Source of the DNA: Bathymodiolus brooksi | Taxonomy: Eukaryota > Mollusca > Bivalvia > Mytilida > Modiolidae | Direction: 5' to 3' | Assembly: GCA_963680875.1 (NCBI GenBank) | Contig: OY804584.1 | Span: forward strand, 95,190,031-95,254,030 | DNA: 64,000 nt | Shown here: positions 58,501 through 64,000 of the stretch, piece by piece | Layout of the letters: every line of letters starts with the position of its first letter | How positions within the stretch are numbered: position 1 is the stretch's first letter | Position numbers and translations under genes: made by a program | The notes under the pieces: model-generated | Seen by the model: only the letters and a program-made list of their open reading frames with translations | Told to the model about the DNA's origin: nothing | Databases searched by the model: none

Positions 58501-61500
58501 GTATAGAGGCTATATTATTGATACTGGTCTGGTAGTAGACTAGCTAGAATAGAGGCTATATTATTGATACTGGTCTGGTAGTAGGCTAGCTAGTATAAAG
58601 GCTATATTATTGATATTGGTCTGGTAGTAGGCTAGCTAGTATAGAGGCTATATTATTGATACTGGTCTGGTAGTAGTCTAGCTAGAATAGAGGCTATATT
58701 ATTGATACTGGTCTGGCAGTAGGCTAGCTAGAATAGAGGCTATATTATTGATACTGGTCTGGTAGTAGTCTAGCTAGAATAGAGGCTATATTATTGATAC
58801 TGGTCTGGTAGTAGACTAGCTAGTATAGAGACTATATTATTGATACTGGTCTGGTAGTAGGCTAGCTAGTATAGATGCTATATTATTGATACAGGCTGGT
58901 AGTAAGCTAGCTAGCATAGAGACTATATTATTGATACTGGTCTGGTAGTAGGCTAGCTAGAATAGAGGCTATATTATTGATACCGGTCTGGTAGTAGGCT
59001 AGCTAGAATAGAGGCTATATTATTGATACTGGTCTGGTAGTAGGCTAGCTAGTATAGAGGCTATATTATTGATACTGGTCTGGTAGTAGGCTAGCTAGTA
59101 TAGAGGCTATATTATTTATATTGGTCTGGTAGTAGGCTAGCTAGTATAGAGGCTATATTATTGATACTGGTCTGGTAGTAGACTAGCTAGAATAGAGGCT
59201 ATATTATTGATACTGGTCTGGTAGTAGGCTAGCTAGTATAGAGGCTATATTATTGATATTGGTCTGGTAGTAGGCTAGCTAGAATAGAGGCTATATTATT
59301 GATACTGGTCTGGTAGTAGTCTAGCTAGAATGGAGGCTATATTATTGATACTGGTCTGGTAGTAGGGTAGCTAGAATAGAGGCTATATTATTGATACTGG
59401 TCTGGTAGTAGGCTAGCTAGAATAGAGGCTATATTATTGATACTGGTCTGGGAGTAGGCTAGCTAGAATAGAAACTATATTTTTGATACTGGTCTGGTAG
59501 TAGGCTAGCTAGTATAGAGGCTATATTATTGATACTGGTCTGGTAGTAGGCTAGCTAGTATAGAGGCTATATTATTGATACTGGTCTGGTAGTAGGCTAG
59601 CTAGTATAGAGGCTATAGTATTGATACTGGTCTGGTAGTAGGGTAGCTAGAATAGAGGTTATATTATTGATACTGGTCTGGTAGTAGGCTAGATAAAATA
59701 GAGGCTATATTATTGATACTGGTCTGGTAGTAGACTAGCTAGAATAGAGGCTATATTATTGATACTTATCTGGTAGTATGCTAGCTAGTATAGAGGCTAT
59801 ATTATTGATACTGGTCTGGTAGTAGGCTAGCTAGTATAGAGGCTATATCATTGATACTTGTCTGGTAGTAGGCTAGCTAGTATAGAGGCTATATTATTGA
59901 TACTGGTCTGGTAGTAAGCTAGCTAGCATAGATACTATATTATTGATACTGGTCTGGTAGTAAGCTAGCTAGTATAGAGGCTATATTATTGATACTGGTC
60001 TGGTAGTAGTCTAGCTAGAATAGAGGCTATATTATTGATACTGATCTGGTAGTAGGCTAGCTAGAATAGAGGCTATATTATTGATACTGGTCTGGTAGTA
60101 GGCTAGCTAGAATAGAGGCTATATTATTGATACTGGTCTGGTAGTAGGCTAGCTAGAATAGAGGCTATATTATTGATACTGGTCTGGTAGTAGGCTAGCT
60201 AGAATAGAGGCTATATTATTGATACTGGTCTGGTAGTAGGCTAGCTAGTATAGAGGCTATATTATTGATACTGGTCTGGTAGTAGGCTAGCTAGTATAGA
60301 GGCTATATTATTGATACTGGTCTGGTAGTAGACTAGCTAGAATAGAGGCTATATTATTGATACTGGTCTGGTAGTAGGCTAGCTAGTATAGAGGCTATAT
60401 TATTGATATTGGTCTGGTAGTAGGCTAGCTAGTATAGAGTCTATATTATTGATACTGGTCTGGTAGTAGTCTAGCTAGAATAGAGGCTATATTATTGATA
60501 CTGGTCTGGTAGTAGGCTAGCTAGAATAGAGGCTATATTATTGATACTGGTCTGGTAGTAGTCTAGCTAGAATAGAGGCTATATTATTGATACTGGTCTG
60601 GTAGTAGACTAGCTAGTATAGAGACTATATTATTGATACTGGTCTGGTAGTAGGCTAGCTAGTATAGATGCTATATTATTGATACTGGCTGGTAGTAAGC
60701 TAGCTAGCATAGAGACTATATTATTGATACTGGTCTGGTAGTAGGCTAGCTAGTATAGAGGCTATATTATTGATACTGGTCTGGTAGTAGACTAGCTAGA
60801 ATAGAGGCTATATTATTGATACTGGTCTGGTAGTAGGCTAGCTAGAATAGAGGCTATATTATTGATACTGGTCTGGTAGTAGGCTAGCTAGAATAGAGGC
60901 TATATTATTGATACTGTTCTGGTAGTAGGCTAGCTAGTATAGAGGCTATATTATTGATACTGGTCTGGTAGTAGGCTAGCTAGTATAGAGGCTATATTAT
61001 TGATAATGGTCTGGTAGTAGGCTAGCTAGTATAGAGGCTATATTATTGATACTGTTCTGGTAGTAGACTAGCTAGAATAGAGGCTATATTATTGATACTG
61101 GTCTGGTAGTAGGCTAGCTAGTATAGAGGCTATATTATTGATATTGGTCTGGTAGTAGGCTAGCTAGAATAGAGGCTATATTATTGATACTGGTCTGGTA
61201 GTAGTCTAGCTAGAATGGAGGCTATATTATTGATACTGGTCTGGTAGTAGGCTAGCTAGAATAGAGGCTATATTATTGATACTGGTCTGGTAGTAGGCTA
61301 GCTAGAATAGAGGCTATATTATTGATACTGGTCTGGTAGTAGGCTAGCTAGTATAGAGGCTATATTTTTGATACTGGTCTGGTAGTAGGCTAGCTACTAT
61401 AGAGGCTATATTATTGATACTGGTCTGGTAGTAGGCTAGCTAGAATAGAGGCTATATTATTGATACTGGTCTGGTAGTAGGCTAGCTAGAATAGAGGCTA

Positions 61501-64000
61501 TATTATTGATACTGGTCTGGTAGTAGGGTAGCTAGAATAGAGGCTATATTATTGATACTGGTCTGGTAGTAGGCTAGCTAAAATAGAGGCTATATTATTG
61601 ATACTGGTCTGGTAGTAGACTAGCTAGAATAGAGGCTATATTATTGATACTTATCTGGTAGTATGCTAGCTAGTATAGAGGCTATATTATTGATACTGGT
61701 CTGGTAGTAGGCTAGCTAGTATAGAGGCTATATCATTGATACTTGTCTGGTAGTAGGCTAGCTAGTATAGAGGCTATATTATTGATATTGGTCTGGTAGT
61801 AAGCTAGCTAGCATAGATACTATATTATTGATACTGGTCTTGTAGTAAGCTAGCTAGTATAGAGGCTATATTATTGATACTGGTCTGGTAGTAGTCTAGC
61901 TAGAATATAGGCTATATTATTGATACTGATCTGGTAGTAGGCTAGCTAAAATAGAGGCTATATTATTGATACTGGTCTGGTAGTAGGCTAGCTAGAATAG
62001 AGGCTATATTATTGATACTGGTCTGGTAGTAGGCTAGCTAGTATAGAGGCTATATTATTGATATTGGTCTGGTAGTAGGCTAGCTAGTATAGAGGCTATA
62101 TTATTGATACTGGTCTGGTAGTAATCTAGCTAGAATGGAGGCTATGCTATTGATACTGGTCTAGTAGTAGGCTAGCTAGAAAAGAGGCTATATTATTGAT
62201 ACTGGTCTGGTAGTAGGCTAGCTAGTATAGAGGCTATATTTTTGATACTGGTCTGGTAGTAGGCTAGCTAGAATAGAGGCTATATTATTGATACTGGTCT
62301 GGTAGTAGGCTAGCTAGAATAGAGGCTATATTATTGATACTGGTCTGGTAGTATGCTAGCTAGTATAGAGGCTATATTATTGATACTGGTCTGGTAGTAG
62401 GCTAGCTAGAATAGAGGCTATATTATTGATACTGGTCTGGTAGTAGCCTAGCTAAAATAGAGGCTATATTATTGATACTGGTCCGGTAGTAGACTAGCTA
62501 GAATAGAGGCTATATTATTGATACTGATCTGGTAGTAGACTAGCTAGTATAGAGGCTATATTATTGATACTGGTCTGGTAGTAGGCTAGCTAGTATAGAG
62601 GCTATATCATTGATACTGGTCTGGTAGTAGGCTAGCTAGAATAGAGGCTATATTATTGATACTGGTCTGGTAGTAGTCTAGCTAGAATAGAGGCTATATT
62701 ATTGATACTGGTCTGGTAGTAGGCTAGGTAGAATAGAGGCTATATTATTGATACTGGTCTGGTTGTAGGCTAGCTAGAATAGAGGCTATATTATTGATAC
62801 TGGTCTGGTAGTAGGCTAGCTAGTATAGAGGCTATATTTTTGATACTGGTCTGGTAGTAGGCTAGCTAGTATAGAGGCTATATTATTGATACTGGTCTGG
62901 TAGTAGGCTAGCTAGTATAGAGGCTATATTATTGATACTGGTCTGGTAGTAGGCTAGCTAGTATAGAGGCTATATTATTGATACTGGTCTGGTAGTAGGC
63001 TAGCTAGAATAGAGGCTATATTATTGATACTGGTCTGGTAGTAGGCTAGCTAAAATAGAGGCTATATTATTGATACTGGTCTGGTAGTAGACTAGCTAGA
63101 ATAGAGGCTATATTATTGATACTGGTCTGGTAGTAGGCTAGCTAGTATAGAAGCTATATTATTGATACTGGTCTGGTAGTAGGCTAGCTAGTATAGAGGC
63201 TATATCATTGATACTGGTCTGGTAGTAGGCTAGCTAGAATAGAGGCTATATTATTGATACTGGTCTGGTAGTAGGCTAGCTAGTATAGAGGCTATATCAT
63301 TGATACTGGTCTGGTAGTAGGCTAGCTAGCATAGAGGCTATATTATTGATACTGGTCTGGTAGTAATCTTGCTAGAATGGAGGCTATGTTATTGATACTG
63401 GTCTGGTAGTAGGCTAGCTAGAATAGAGGCTATATTATTGATACTGGTCTGGTAGTAGGCTAGCTAGTATAGAGGCTATATTATTGATACTGGTCTGGTA
63501 GTAGGCTGGCTAGTATAGAGGCTATATTATTGATACTGGTCTGGTAGTAGTCTAGCTAGAATATAGGCTATATTATTGATACTGATCTGGTAGTAGGCTA
63601 GCTAAAATAGAGGTTTTATTATTGATACTGGTCTGGTAGTAGGCTAGCTAGAATAGAGGCTATATTATTGATACTGGTCTGGTAGTAGGCTAGCTAGAAT
63701 AGAGGCTATATTATTGATACTGGTCTGGTAGTAGGCTAGCTAGTATAGAGGCTATATTTTTGATACTGGTCTGGTAGTAGGCTAGCTAGTATAGAGGCTA
63801 TATTATTGATACTGGTCTGGTAGTAGGCTAGCTAGAATAGAGGCTATATTATTGATACTGGTCTGGTAGTAGGCTAGCTAGTATAGAGGCTATATTATTG
63901 ATACTGGTCTGGTAGTAGGGTAGCTAGAATAGAGGCTATATTATTGATACTGGTCTGGTAGTAGGCTAGCTAAAATAAAGGCTATATTATTGATACTGGT
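55529..64000. repeat. 46-bp satellite, about 184 copies, continuing past the right edge
   Basis: The unit is TTGATACTGGTCTGGTAGTA followed by GGCTAGCTAG, AATAGAGGCT and ATATTA. Common variants are AGTATAG for AGAATAG and GACTAG for GGCTAG. The core contains the palindrome CTAGCTAG. Rare variants recur at a spacing of 1701 bp, showing higher-order copying. Confidence 0.97.

Overview
This window is animal nuclear DNA, most likely from a bivalve mollusc. It is AT-rich, its genes have introns, and intergenic and intronic space is packed with transposons. Several repeats look like families widespread in bivalves: tRNA-headed SINEs ending in a GTTAAACAC-(CAAT)n tail, the 'CAACCCACCATTT...ACCAAGTCAGG' repeat, and a CR1/Jockey-like LINE with a PHD finger. 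The species cannot be named from sequence alone; a pteriomorphian such as a scallop or mussel is a guess.

One host gene is clear. A monocarboxylate-transporter-like protein (SLC16, major facilitator superfamily) is encoded on the minus strand by five exons: 46937-46757, 8117-7974, 6934-6683, 4728-4531 and 410-237. All junctions have GT-AG boundaries, all are phase 1, and together they give 316 codons before the gene runs off the left edge. The first coding intron is about 38.6 kb and holds most of the window.

Region by region: 1-8.1 kb has the four 3' exons with SINEs and small tandem repeats. 8.3-9.3 kb is a roughly 124-bp tandem repeat carrying perfect AGGTCA direct repeats. 11.2-15.1 kb is a full-length LINE with an intact 1153-residue ORF, antisense to the host gene. 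17.2-18.0 kb is a 39-bp minisatellite open in several frames. 19.6-22.5 kb is a Harbinger derivative with a second element nested in it. 23.3-25.8 kb holds LINE remnants and a 1.1-kb foldback element. 28.1-28.9 kb has unidentified candidate exons. 30.4-31.2 kb is a broken Tc1/mariner-type transposase. 36.0-38.5 kb is a broken FLYWCH/MULE transposon. 39-44 kb has several non-autonomous DNA transposons with exact target-site duplications, and two more lie at 51.6-52.2 kb. Upstream of the transporter start are an unidentified decayed reading frame (47.8-48.2 kb), a 37-bp satellite (52.4-54.9 kb) and a 46-bp satellite (55.5 kb to the right edge) with higher-order structure.

No operon, CRISPR array, rRNA gene or confident functional tRNA gene was seen. 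Apart from the transporter and the intact LINE, most open frames are repeats or decayed transposase. I did not find a convincing new biological system. The strongest leads are the transporter gene's architecture and missing motif, the 2A-like motif in the LINE, the receptor-site-bearing tandem repeat, the satellite higher-order repeat, and the unidentified frames at 28 and 48 kb.
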